64,000 bases of DNA from an uncultured bacterium (lineage in GTDB: Bacteria; Acidobacteriota; Aminicenantia; Aminicenantales; CALLJL01), in contig CALLJL010000008.1 in the NCBI GenBank assembly GCA_938092135.1, positions 217,501-281,500 on the forward strand, read 5' to 3'. The notes under the pieces were generated by a model. That model ran no database searches, was not told the DNA's origin, and worked only from the letters and a program-made list of their open reading frames with translations. Made by a program: the position numbers and the translations under genes. The stretch's first letter is position 1. Every line of letters begins with the position of its first letter. Below are positions 8,965 through 16,388 of the stretch, piece after piece.

Positions 8965-9237
8965 ATGAAAACCAAAATTTTAACCACCAGCTTAAGTGTT
9001 CTCCTTCTTTTATTTCTAATTGCTGTGCCTGGACTGAATAGTGCTGAAAAGAAGGTGTCTAAAGTGGATCCTATCTCCCTTCTTAAAAAGCCCGTAAATT
9101 TCATCACTTCTTTTCTGCCTATTTTTGGTTTCACCTTCGACAATGGAACTTCAGCCAAAACAACACCTAATAATTCCACAGGCAAAGTTAAACCGACTAC
9201 TGACTCTACCTGTTCTAGACCTAGCGGCGGAGATTAA
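8965..9237 (+). CDS. Small exported peptide of unknown function
   Basis: 90 residues, preceded by an AAGGAGG ribosome site at ideal spacing. Residues 1-27 form a clear signal peptide (basic start, Leu-rich core, cleavage expected after LNSA). The mature part of about 63 residues has a basic/hydrophobic segment (LLKKPVNFITSFLPIFGF) and a Thr/Ser/Asn-rich tail with a single Cys, ending in SGGD. No family was recognised. It sits directly upstream of a TPR-CHAT protease gene with a hairpin between them, so it may be a substrate, precursor or partner of that protease. This is inference from position. An antisense frame over the same bases lacks a ribosome site and was not chosen. Confidence 0.65.
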   Translation: MKTKILTTSLSVLLLLFLIAVPGLNSAEKKVSKVDPISLLKKPVNFITSFLPIFGFTFDNGTSAKTTPNNSTGKVKPTTDSTCSRPSGGD

Positions 9238-9280
9238 TTAAAATATAATCCATAAAGATTAACCAAAACAAATTTATTTT

Positions 9281-9306
9281 CACCCCTTTTATAGCCTAAA
9301 AGGGTG
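9281..9306. promoter_or_regulatory. Hairpin between the exported peptide and the CHAT gene
   Basis: CACCC-C-TTTTA pairs with TAAAAGGGTG (ten pairs with one bulged C, loop of about five bases). There is no clear U-tract after it on the + strand, so it may lower but not abolish read-through, giving more peptide than protease mRNA, or it may stabilise the upstream mRNA. Confidence 0.35.
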
Positions 9307-9342
9307 ATTTAAAAAAGGAGAGAATTATAGTATAAATTTATT

Positions 9343-12285
9343 GTGAAAAAAATAATTTATACAATATTTTTATTATTTGTATGTAATCTATTTCAGTTTG
9401 CTCAATTAAGTGAAAAAGATTTTTTTAATATTTATAACTTACTTAATCTCGGCCAATTTAAAGAAGCTGAAAGATTAATCCAAAATTATTTATCTTTATG
9501 CTTTAACCAAAGGAATAAATTAGATCTGCTTTTAAAATTAAGTTTGATTTACTGGAACACTGGCAATTTCGAAGAATATCAAACAAACACAAAAGCTGCT
9601 TTGAATTTAGCTCAGGAGATAAAGGATGCTCATTTTATCTCTATGGCTAAAAATTTCTTGGAAATATTCTCCCTTTATAATAAAGGGAAGTCTTTTTCAT
9701 CTCAGGGCCTATTTCAGGAATCAATTTCGGCCTTCAATGAAGCTATTAAACTAGCTCAGACCATAAATAGCCCTCATCATGAATTAAAGTGCCGACGTCT
9801 TCTCTCAATTAATTACTGGCACCTTAAGGATTATTCAAATTTCTTGAACGAAAATAGATATGCACTTAATTTAGCTATAAAATTGAATCATAAACGAGAG
9901 CAATGCCGTTGTTTAAATAATATCGGTCTTGCTTTATGGAAGCTAGACAATTACAGCGAAGCCCTCAATTTCCTATTATCAGCGCTCCAAATTGCTAGAT
10001 TAAATGGTTATTATCAGGATGAATCTGATATATTAGGTAATATTGCTCCAATCTATCGAGATTTAGGTAACTTTGATCAAGCTCTTGATTATATTAAGGC
10101 ATCATTATATATTGATGAAAAATTACTTAATAAACGAGGTATATGGTCTAATAAAATAAATATGGGATCTGTTTTAAGGCAAAAATATATTACTACTGGC
10201 GATAAAAAATTCCTTCAGGAATCAATTGACCTTTATATTTCTCTTTTGAAAAACGAATATGATATAGATTTAGACATAAAATTAAGATTATTAAATAATT
10301 TAGCCAGCACCTTCAATGAATTTGGTGATTTTTATTCATCTTTAACTTATTTAAATAATGCATTAAAAATTGCTCAGCTTTTAAACGATAATGAAGAGGA
10401 AAGTATTATTTTTAAAAACCTTGGCACTGTGAACTACAACTTAGGCAATTATGAGCAGGCCATTGAATTTTATAAAAAATCAATTGTAAATGCATTAAGA
10501 TTAAGAAATGGCAGTTTATTGTGGGAAGCTTACCTAGAGTTAGCAAATGCATATAAGATAAAGGGCTATATAAATTTAGCTATTCAAAATTATAAAAATT
10601 CTATTGATATTATTGAAAATATAAGATCAAAATTGTTTCTTGAAGAGTACAAATCGGGCTTTCTTGGATCTGATAAAAGATTAGATTCTTATCATAAGCT
10701 AATAAAACTTCTAATAGAAATAAAAGAAAATAATAAGGGAAAAAACAATTTAAATGAGGCTTTTTATTATTATGAAAAGGCAAAGGCCAGAGCTTTTTTA
10801 GATAGTATCGAGTTGTCAAAAATTCCTTTGGATAATGCTGTTGATCAAAAACTCCGCTATCGTGAAGTTGAATTAATGAAAGAAATTTCTAACATATACA
10901 CAAAGCTTTTAAATCCAGAAATGTCTGAAGACCAAAAAAAACAACTTCTTGATAGACTTGATTCAATTGAGCAGGAATTAGAATCCTTAAAAAGAGAAAT
11001 GAGAATCAATAACCCTGCTTACGCCAACCTTCAATATCCCCAGTTTGTGACTCTTGAGCAGGCGCAAAAAAAACTGATTTCGAAAAATACTTTAGTCATT
11101 GCTTATCTCCTATCTTCTGATGGCTCTTATGCCTTTGCGATTTCCCACAAAAAATTTAAGATAGTTCCTCTTCCACCAGCAGCAGAAATAAAAGAAAGGG
11201 TAAGAAATTATTTAAATAAAATTAGCGATCCAGAGAATATCGATTTTTCCGCAGGCTATGAACTCTTCCTTCGACTTATTGAACCTGTTTTAATGCCAGG
11301 AATAAAGAGACTTATTATAATTCCTGATGACATCCTGCATTTTCTTCCCTTTGAAACCCTTCAAATGAAAGAGAGAGAAAATTATAAATGGTTAATCGAA
11401 AAATATTCCATTTCTTACGCTCCTTCCTTAACCACACTCAAGGAAGTCAGAGAAAGAAAAAAGAAAAGCCGACCGCGGCCAGAAAAAATTTTATTTGCCC
11501 TGGGCAGTCCGACATTTGAAGTGAATGGAAATGGTGGCATTTCAGGTTCTAAGATTGTTTTAAAAGGACTTTTTGAGCCAAATCTAAATTTAGTTTTAGA
11601 CGACCTTGAATTTGCCCGTCAAGAGGTTGAGAAAATTGCTGCCTATTTTCCTCCAAAAAAAAGAAAAATTTTACTTTCTGAAGAAGCTTCAGAAGAAAAA
11701 ATCAAATACTCTGATTTAAATCAATATTCCCTTCTTCATTTCGCCACCCATTGCATTATCGACGATAAAAAGCCAGCCAGGTCTTCTATTATTTTGAGAT
11801 TGGACCAAGACCCTCAGGAAGATGGTCTTCTTCAGGTGAGGGAAATTTTTGGTCTCAAGCTTAATGCTGACCTTGTAACTCTGTCGGCCTGCCAGACTGG
11901 CTTTGGAAAATTAATTAAGGGTGAGGGAGTTGAAGGCTTAAGCCGAGCTTTTTTTTACGCAGGGGCCTCCGCTCTTATAATGAGCCTTTGGTCAGTTAAT
12001 GATCAGGCTACAAGCCAATTAATGGACAGATTTTATTATCATTTAAAATCACACAGACCTATTGAAATAGCTTTACAAAAAACAAAGCTGGAGTTAATAA
12101 AATCCGGCATTCTATCTCATCCCTATTATTGGGCATCGTTTGTCGCATACGGAGATACAAATAAAGTTATTTTTAAAAAAAATAACTATCATCTTTTTTT
12201 GTTATCATTAATCGGCTTTTGTTTAATTTCTATAAAAATAATAAAAAGCAATAGTGGAAGAATTAAAAATCGGTTAAAGAATTAA
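9343..12285 (+). CDS. Exported TPR-CHAT caspase-like protease with C-terminal membrane segment
   Basis: 980 residues from GTG. Layout: signal peptide (1-20); an array of tetratricopeptide repeats (about 25-430, with motifs such as NLGNYEQAIEFYKKSI); a charged helical linker (about 470-560); a C-terminal CHAT domain (about 575-935); and a hydrophobic helix near the C-terminus (about 945-965). CHAT proteins are clan CD cysteine proteases related to caspases. The dyad is visible: H803 in LLHFATH and C850 in TLSACQTGFG. TPRs normally bind protein partners. The start is odd: AAGGAG lies about 22 bases before the GTG, and no better in-frame start exists. It likely acts in the periplasm, tethered to the inner membrane. 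It is convergent with the GT2 gene, with six bases between stops. Confidence 0.85.
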   Translation: MKKIIYTIFLLFVCNLFQFAQLSEKDFFNIYNLLNLGQFKEAERLIQNYLSLCFNQRNKLDLLLKLSLIYWNTGNFEEYQTNTKAALNLAQEIKDAHFISMAKNFLEIFSLYNKGKSFSSQGLFQESISAFNEAIKLAQTINSPHHELKCRRLLSINYWHLKDYSNFLNENRYALNLAIKLNHKREQCRCLNNIGLALWKLDNYSEALNFLLSALQIARLNGYYQDESDILGNIAPIYRDLGNFDQALDYIKASLYIDEKLLNKRGIWSNKINMGSVLRQKYITTGDKKFLQESIDLYISLLKNEYDIDLDIKLRLLNNLASTFNEFGDFYSSLTYLNNALKIAQLLNDNEEESIIFKNLGTVNYNLGNYEQAIEFYKKSIVNALRLRNGSLLWEAYLELANAYKIKGYINLAIQNYKNSIDIIENIRSKLFLEEYKSGFLGSDKRLDSYHKLIKLLIEIKENNKGKNNLNEAFYYYEKAKARAFLDSIELSKIPLDNAVDQKLRYREVELMKEISNIYTKLLNPEMSEDQKKQLLDRLDSIEQELESLKREMRINNPAYANLQYPQFVTLEQAQKKLISKNTLVIAYLLSSDGSYAFAISHKKFKIVPLPPAAEIKERVRNYLNKISDPENIDFSAGYELFLRLIEPVLMPGIKRLIIIPDDILHFLPFETLQMKERENYKWLIEKYSISYAPSLTTLKEVRERKKKSRPRPEKILFALGSPTFEVNGNGGISGSKIVLKGLFEPNLNLVLDDLEFARQEVEKIAAYFPPKKRKILLSEEASEEKIKYSDLNQYSLLHFATHCIIDDKKPARSSIILRLDQDPQEDGLLQVREIFGLKLNADLVTLSACQTGFGKLIKGEGVEGLSRAFFYAGASALIMSLWSVNDQATSQLMDRFYYHLKSHRPIEIALQKTKLELIKSGILSHPYYWASFVAYGDTNKVIFKKNNYHLFLLSLIGFCLISIKIIKSNSGRIKNRLKN

Positions 12286-12291
12286 CATTCC

Positions 12292-13680
12292 TTATCGAGT
12301 TAGCCAGGAAGACTCGTTTATAGTCAAAAGCGAATAAGGGAAAATCCACCAGAAAAATAGAATGACTATTAAATTGTAAGGAATTCCATAAATGAAATTG
12401 AAATTTCTTTCATTCCATAGATAATACAATGAGGAGAATAATGAAATAAGAGATAAAAATATTATTTGTCTAATCATAAACATTGGTTCGCGGAACATTG
12501 AATAAATTATTATTGCGGACATCATTAAATGAAATGGATATAAGAGATTCAGCAGCATAAAATCAAAGGCAGAAATAAATCTTCTTTTATGCTTGAAATC
12601 AAATAATAAGTATTTTAAAAAAACAAAAGATTCTCTTAAACAACTTCTCGTCCAGCGAATGTACATCTTATTAATTTGAATTAAATCAGGCGGGATATGG
12701 GTATAGACAAGGGCATTCGATTGATATTTGGTCAAATAGCCATTCTTTAAAATAAGATTGGTTAAATGCCTATCTTCCCCATGGATGCATGGCTTACCCA
12801 TAAATATCTGATTGACCCAATCCCTTAAAACAGGTCTTATCGCTGATTTTCGATAAGCAGTTAAAGCACCTGGACAAACCATTACTCCGCCATAAACACT
12901 TTGATAGGCCCGACCAAAATCGAAAGAAATAGAATAGTTGACCGAAAGCATTCTGGTTAAAATATTTTCTTTCTCATTCAAGACAGCCACTCGTCCAGCC
13001 ACTGCCCCAACTTCAGGGTCGTACAATAAAGGTAAAATGATTCTTTTCAAGGCATTCGGGGCAATAACACTATCTGTATCAATGGTTACAATAATTTCTC
13101 CTTTGGCTAATTTTAAACCTGAATAAAGGGCTCTCCTTTTGCCAAGATTTTTATTAAAACGGATAACCTTTAAAGAATCTCCATAATTCTTTTTAGCTAG
13201 CTTCAATTGTTCGTAGGTTCCATCATCGGAACCATCATCAATGGCTATAACTTCAAGCCTATCCTTTGGATATTCAGCTCTAAAGACAGAATCTATTGCT
13301 TTGAGGACAAATTTAGATTCATTATAAGAAGGCATTATAACTGATATTAATGGCCATTCTATTTCACCTACATCGCCTTCAGTCATGGGCCGATATTTCA
13401 GCCATAGAATGGTCCGAAAAAGTAGACCTATGATTAGCAGACCAAAGGAAACACCCAAAACATAAAGGATTATTCTTAGGAAATTTCCTTGGTTCAAGAA
13501 ATCTATCCACTGGGGAATTATTTTCAATTTTATAGTTAAAATTATAACCATTGAGGCCGAAAAAATGATAATTATTATTGTGGCTATGTCCTTTCTTTCT
13601 TTTTTAATCAGGGAAGAAGAAATCAGAAAGGTTGTTGAATCATTGGTTAATTTATATTCAAAAACGCTTCTTCCCCGCAT
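12292..13680 (-). CDS. Membrane GT2 polysaccharide synthase (hyaluronan/chitin-synthase-like)
   Basis: 462 residues. Two hydrophobic segments (about 32-52 and 68-90) precede a GT-A catalytic domain, followed by three or four membrane segments near the C-terminus. Processive GT2 signatures are present: DDGSDDGT, DTDS (metal binding), GEDRHLT (catalytic base) and an RW pair in MYIRW, where the usual Gln of QxxRW is replaced by Met. This layout matches hyaluronan synthase and NodC-like enzymes, which polymerise sugar nucleotides and pass the chain through the membrane. The product cannot be told from sequence. Its placement between a CHAT protease and sigma-54 control suggests a regulated exopolysaccharide. 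Confidence 0.82.
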   Translation of the reverse strand: MRGRSVFEYKLTNDSTTFLISSSLIKKERKDIATIIIIIFSASMVIILTIKLKIIPQWIDFLNQGNFLRIILYVLGVSFGLLIIGLLFRTILWLKYRPMTEGDVGEIEWPLISVIMPSYNESKFVLKAIDSVFRAEYPKDRLEVIAIDDGSDDGTYEQLKLAKKNYGDSLKVIRFNKNLGKRRALYSGLKLAKGEIIVTIDTDSVIAPNALKRIILPLLYDPEVGAVAGRVAVLNEKENILTRMLSVNYSISFDFGRAYQSVYGGVMVCPGALTAYRKSAIRPVLRDWVNQIFMGKPCIHGEDRHLTNLILKNGYLTKYQSNALVYTHIPPDLIQINKMYIRWTRSCLRESFVFLKYLLFDFKHKRRFISAFDFMLLNLLYPFHLMMSAIIIYSMFREPMFMIRQIIFLSLISLFSSLYYLWNERNFNFIYGIPYNLIVILFFWWIFPYSLLTINESSWLTR

Positions 13681-14062
13681 AGGAATGTTTCGAAGAAATC
13701 AATTATGAGATTTTTTCATTTATAATAATAGTGAAACAATTTCTTCTTTGTCAAGAAACCTTTTTTTTGTTATTATAATTTAATAAAGAAATTGTAAAGT
13801 CATTTAGTGGGAAAAAGATAAATTTAACTAAATCTCCAAAAAACACTTAGTAAATCAAATAGACTTTTTTAAGCGCGGCTCCATCAATTTAAAACCGATA
13901 CAAGGCTATCTAATTAATTCTTCCACTAAACTTTCTGTTTAAACCACCACATTATAAATGAATTGGCTATTGAAATAGATTTTATATATAGCCTGCTTAA
14001 GAAAATCTGATAACCCATTTTGCCTCTAAATAATACTTTTGGCCCTGTTACCCTGTTGTTAT
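13681..14062. other. Intergenic region upstream of the GT2 gene
   Basis: 382 bases without a supported gene. It holds the putative GT2 promoter at 13725-13754. A frame at 14020-14256 mostly overlaps the sigma-54 activator gene and is not supported. I looked for a sigma-54 promoter (GG and GC pairs ten bases apart) and saw no convincing one. Confidence 0.6.
13725..13754 (-). promoter_or_regulatory. Putative sigma-70-type promoter of the GT2 synthase gene
   Basis: On the minus strand, TTGACA (13754-13749) and TATTAT (13730-13725) are separated by 18 bases, about 45 bases before the start codon. The -35 is perfect. This suggests the synthase is transcribed by a housekeeping-type sigma and not by sigma-54. 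Confidence 0.5.
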
Positions 14063-15010
14063 TTACATTAAATAATCCAATTTGTATTTTTGCAACAACC
14101 TGTAAAGATGCCGCCGACTTTTGCCTATCTTTTTTGCGGCTTCACTTTTATTCCAGCGACAGGCTTCTAAAACCAGTTTCAATTGATCAGCGGTTAAAAT
14201 TTTCCCTGGAATCTCTTCAACAAGATTATTATCGAATTGAATATCCTCAGATCTGATTAAATCATCCTCTGATAATAGAATTGCCCTTTCTATTATGTTT
14301 ACTAACTCTCTAATGTTTCCTGGGAAATTATAGGTCATTAATTTTTTTATGGCATCTTCACTTAACCTCTTGCAAAGACCATGCTCTTTATTTTCTTTAT
14401 TAACAATTGATTGAGCCAACATTGGAACCAATCTCAAATGGAATCTTAGAGGATCAATGTGAATTTGGATGATGCTAATCCGATAATACAAGTCTCGCCT
14501 AAAATGGCCAGCTTTGACTGCCTCTCTTAAATCTTTATTAGTTGCAAAAATAAACCTTGCTTGGCAGCATCTATCTCTGGTCTCACCAATCCTCCTGAAT
14601 GTTCGGTTATCAATTACTCGAAGAAGTTTTGCTTGCAAAGCAAGAGACAGATCGCCAATTTCATCAAGGAAGGCAGTGCCCTTTTGAGCGGCCTCTAAAA
14701 GTCCCATCTTATCTTTATAAGCTCCGGTAAAAGCTCCTTTAGAAAAACCAAAAAATTCAGCTTCGAATAAATCCTGAGGAATACTTGCACAGTTAATAGC
14801 GACGAAGGGGGCATTCTTTCTATCACTCAAATCATGGATTTTTCGGGCTAAGACATCTTTACCTGTGCCCGTTTCCCCTAAAATAAGAACGGTTTTATCA
14901 CTTCTGGCAATTTTGTCCAGAAATTCCCTTGCCTTTTTTTGGTTAAGTTCCAAACCCATAAAGCTTATAGCTTCAAGGTATAGTTCTACTTCATCGTGAC
15001 ATCCCTTCAT
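14063..15010 (-). CDS. Sigma-54-dependent activator lacking a sensory domain
   Basis: About 315 residues from ATG 15010 (GGTGG ahead at good spacing; GTG 15022 is an alternative). Nearly all is the AAA+ domain and HTH. In numbering from GTG 15022: Walker A GETGTGKD 49-56, the sigma-54-contacting GAFTGA loop 96-101, Walker B AFLDE ending at D120/E121, and a C-terminal Fis-type HTH (about 290-316). The complete GAFTGA motif implies real sigma-54 remodelling. The usual N-terminal receiver, GAF or PAS domain is reduced to about 20 residues, so control must come from expression level or a partner, as in PspF. It is divergent from the ECF sigma gene. Confidence 0.9.
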   Translation of the reverse strand: MKGCHDEVELYLEAISFMGLELNQKKAREFLDKIARSDKTVLILGETGTGKDVLARKIHDLSDRKNAPFVAINCASIPQDLFEAEFFGFSKGAFTGAYKDKMGLLEAAQKGTAFLDEIGDLSLALQAKLLRVIDNRTFRRIGETRDRCCQARFIFATNKDLREAVKAGHFRRDLYYRISIIQIHIDPLRFHLRLVPMLAQSIVNKENKEHGLCKRLSEDAIKKLMTYNFPGNIRELVNIIERAILLSEDDLIRSEDIQFDNNLVEEIPGKILTADQLKLVLEACRWNKSEAAKKIGKSRRHLYRLLQKYKLDYLM

Positions 15011-15054
15011 GATGCAATCCACCTATGGTTTTAACGAGTAATAAAAAAACTTGT

Positions 15055-15066
15055 CTCAAATTTGAG
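15055..15066. promoter_or_regulatory. Perfect 12-bp palindrome between divergent regulator genes
   Basis: CTCAAATTTGAG is a perfect dyad in the roughly 140-base region between the divergent sigma-54 activator and ECF sigma genes. It is a candidate operator, perhaps for the Fis-type HTH of the activator, but a 12-bp A/T-rich palindrome can occur by chance. Confidence 0.35.
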
Positions 15067-15151
15067 CTTAATGAGAAATTCTTGATTTTAAGTCGTTTTA
15101 ATAAACAGAAACTTGATTCTTAAAGTATTTTATTTTAGAAAGATTCTTGTT

Positions 15152-15691
15152 GTGGCTGAATTAAAAGAGAAAGAACTAGAACGTATTCTTAATTCATTTT
15201 CTAATTTTATTCGAATTCATATACATAAATATAACTTACAAAAATATGGCCTTGATCCTGAAGATATAGCTCAAGAAATAAGAATAAAGCTATGGAAGCT
15301 TCTTCTTAATGGAAAAAATATAGACCATCAGCCCTCTTATATTAGAAAAATTGTCGACTCCACCGTGATCGACCACTTGAGAAAACTCAAAAGAGAAGAA
15401 GAAACCATAAATCAGAGTATAATGAAAACAATTGCTGAAAGTAGCTTATCTTCATATTCCGAACTTCCCTCCGAAGACAAAATTCAGGAAATAGTGATAA
15501 AAGCTTTAAATCAGCTCATTGATTCAAGGCACAAGGCAGTAAAATTATTTCTTTTGAATATGAGCATTGAGGAAATTGCCAAGTATTATTCTTGGAGCAA
15601 AGACAAAGCCAGAAATTTGCTTTACCGTGGACTTAATGACCTTAAAAAAATCTTAAAAGAAAAGGGAATCTATTATGAACCTGAAGACTGA
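15152..15691 (+). CDS. ECF-type sigma factor
   Basis: About 179 residues from GTG 15152 (a TTG at 15113 would add 13). Sigma region 2 spans about residues 8-85, with a helix-rich DPEDIAQEIRIKLW segment matching region 2.2-2.4, and region 4 lies near the C-terminus, where MSIEEIAKYYSWSKDKARNLLYRGL forms the HTH. There is no region 3, as in ECF sigmas. The next gene, overlapping by 17 bases, is a zinc-type anti-sigma factor, so this sigma is probably held inactive until an envelope signal releases it. Which promoters it reads cannot be told. Confidence 0.85.
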   Translation: MAELKEKELERILNSFSNFIRIHIHKYNLQKYGLDPEDIAQEIRIKLWKLLLNGKNIDHQPSYIRKIVDSTVIDHLRKLKREEETINQSIMKTIAESSLSSYSELPSEDKIQEIVIKALNQLIDSRHKAVKLFLLNMSIEEIAKYYSWSKDKARNLLYRGLNDLKKILKEKGIYYEPED

Positions 15692-16388
15692 AGATTTAAA
15701 AAATATTTTTCTTAAATATATTTCGAACAAGCAAACAATCTCTTCTCCTTTTTGTCCATCCGTTAATGAAATAATGAAATCTCTAAGATTCCCTTCAAGA
15801 AAAACAATTAAAACAATGAATCATATTCTTGATTGCCCTAAATGTTTACCTCTTTTTATTTTTTTGAAAGAAATAGCTAAAGCTGAAGAAGATTTGATAA
15901 ATTCAATTAAGGAAATCAGGACTGAAAGAAAATGCTCTCAAGTAAATAAGAAAACTTTTTTGGCCATCCGCTTTTCTAATTTTGTACCGTATGCCGCTAT
16001 TACTCTTTTGGTCATTCTTATATCATTTTCGGTAATTAAATATATTAGCTTTTCAGAAAAACATTTCATTCGAAGCTCTGGTTCAGGAACTCATCTTTTG
16101 TTAATTGAGGCCGATATTTCTAAAGAAACTTGCACCTCCTATTTGAAATGGAACAAAATTCCTCAAGCAAAGTCTTATTTAATTCATATTTTTGATTCTT
16201 CCCTGGTTCGTCTTTGGAGCACAACTTTGACTGAAAACAAAAGTTTATTACCTGCTGAAATCTGCGAAAAAATTAAAGCAGGCGAACACCTTGCTATTTA
16301 TTTTGAAGCTAAAGAAGAAGAGGGAAAGGTTATTTATAATTGGTTAGGTGAGTTGTCCTCCATACAGATCATTTCCGGTCGAAAATGA
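15675..16388 (+). CDS. Membrane anti-sigma factor with HxxxCxxC zinc motif
   Basis: 237 residues. The cytoplasmic N-terminus contains H50-x3-C54-x2-C57, the zinc-binding anti-sigma (ZAS) signature. A single membrane segment follows at about 103-124, then an exported domain of about 110 residues ending with WLGELSSIQI. The domain resembles the periplasmic beta-domain with a YLKWNKIPQAKSYLIHIFD segment, similar to fibronectin-like or ligand-sensing folds of other anti-sigmas. Gene overlap with the ECF sigma (17 bases) supports a sigma/anti-sigma pair. Its last 20 bases overlap the convergent second CHAT gene. Confidence 0.75.
   Translation: MNLKTEDLKNIFLKYISNKQTISSPFCPSVNEIMKSLRFPSRKTIKTMNHILDCPKCLPLFIFLKEIAKAEEDLINSIKEIRTERKCSQVNKKTFLAIRFSNFVPYAAITLLVILISFSVIKYISFSEKHFIRSSGSGTHLLLIEADISKETCTSYLKWNKIPQAKSYLIHIFDSSLVRLWSTTLTENKSLLPAEICEKIKAGEHLAIYFEAKEEEGKVIYNWLGELSSIQIISGRK

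Noticed and set aside
8886-9185. 99-residue minus-strand frame over the small exported peptide gene
   Set aside because: No ribosome site; the plus-strand frame has AAGGAGG and a clear signal peptide, so this is its shadow.
14020-14256. 78-residue plus-strand frame near the sigma-54 activator
   Set aside because: Antisense to the end of a clear gene, no ribosome site and no protein pattern.
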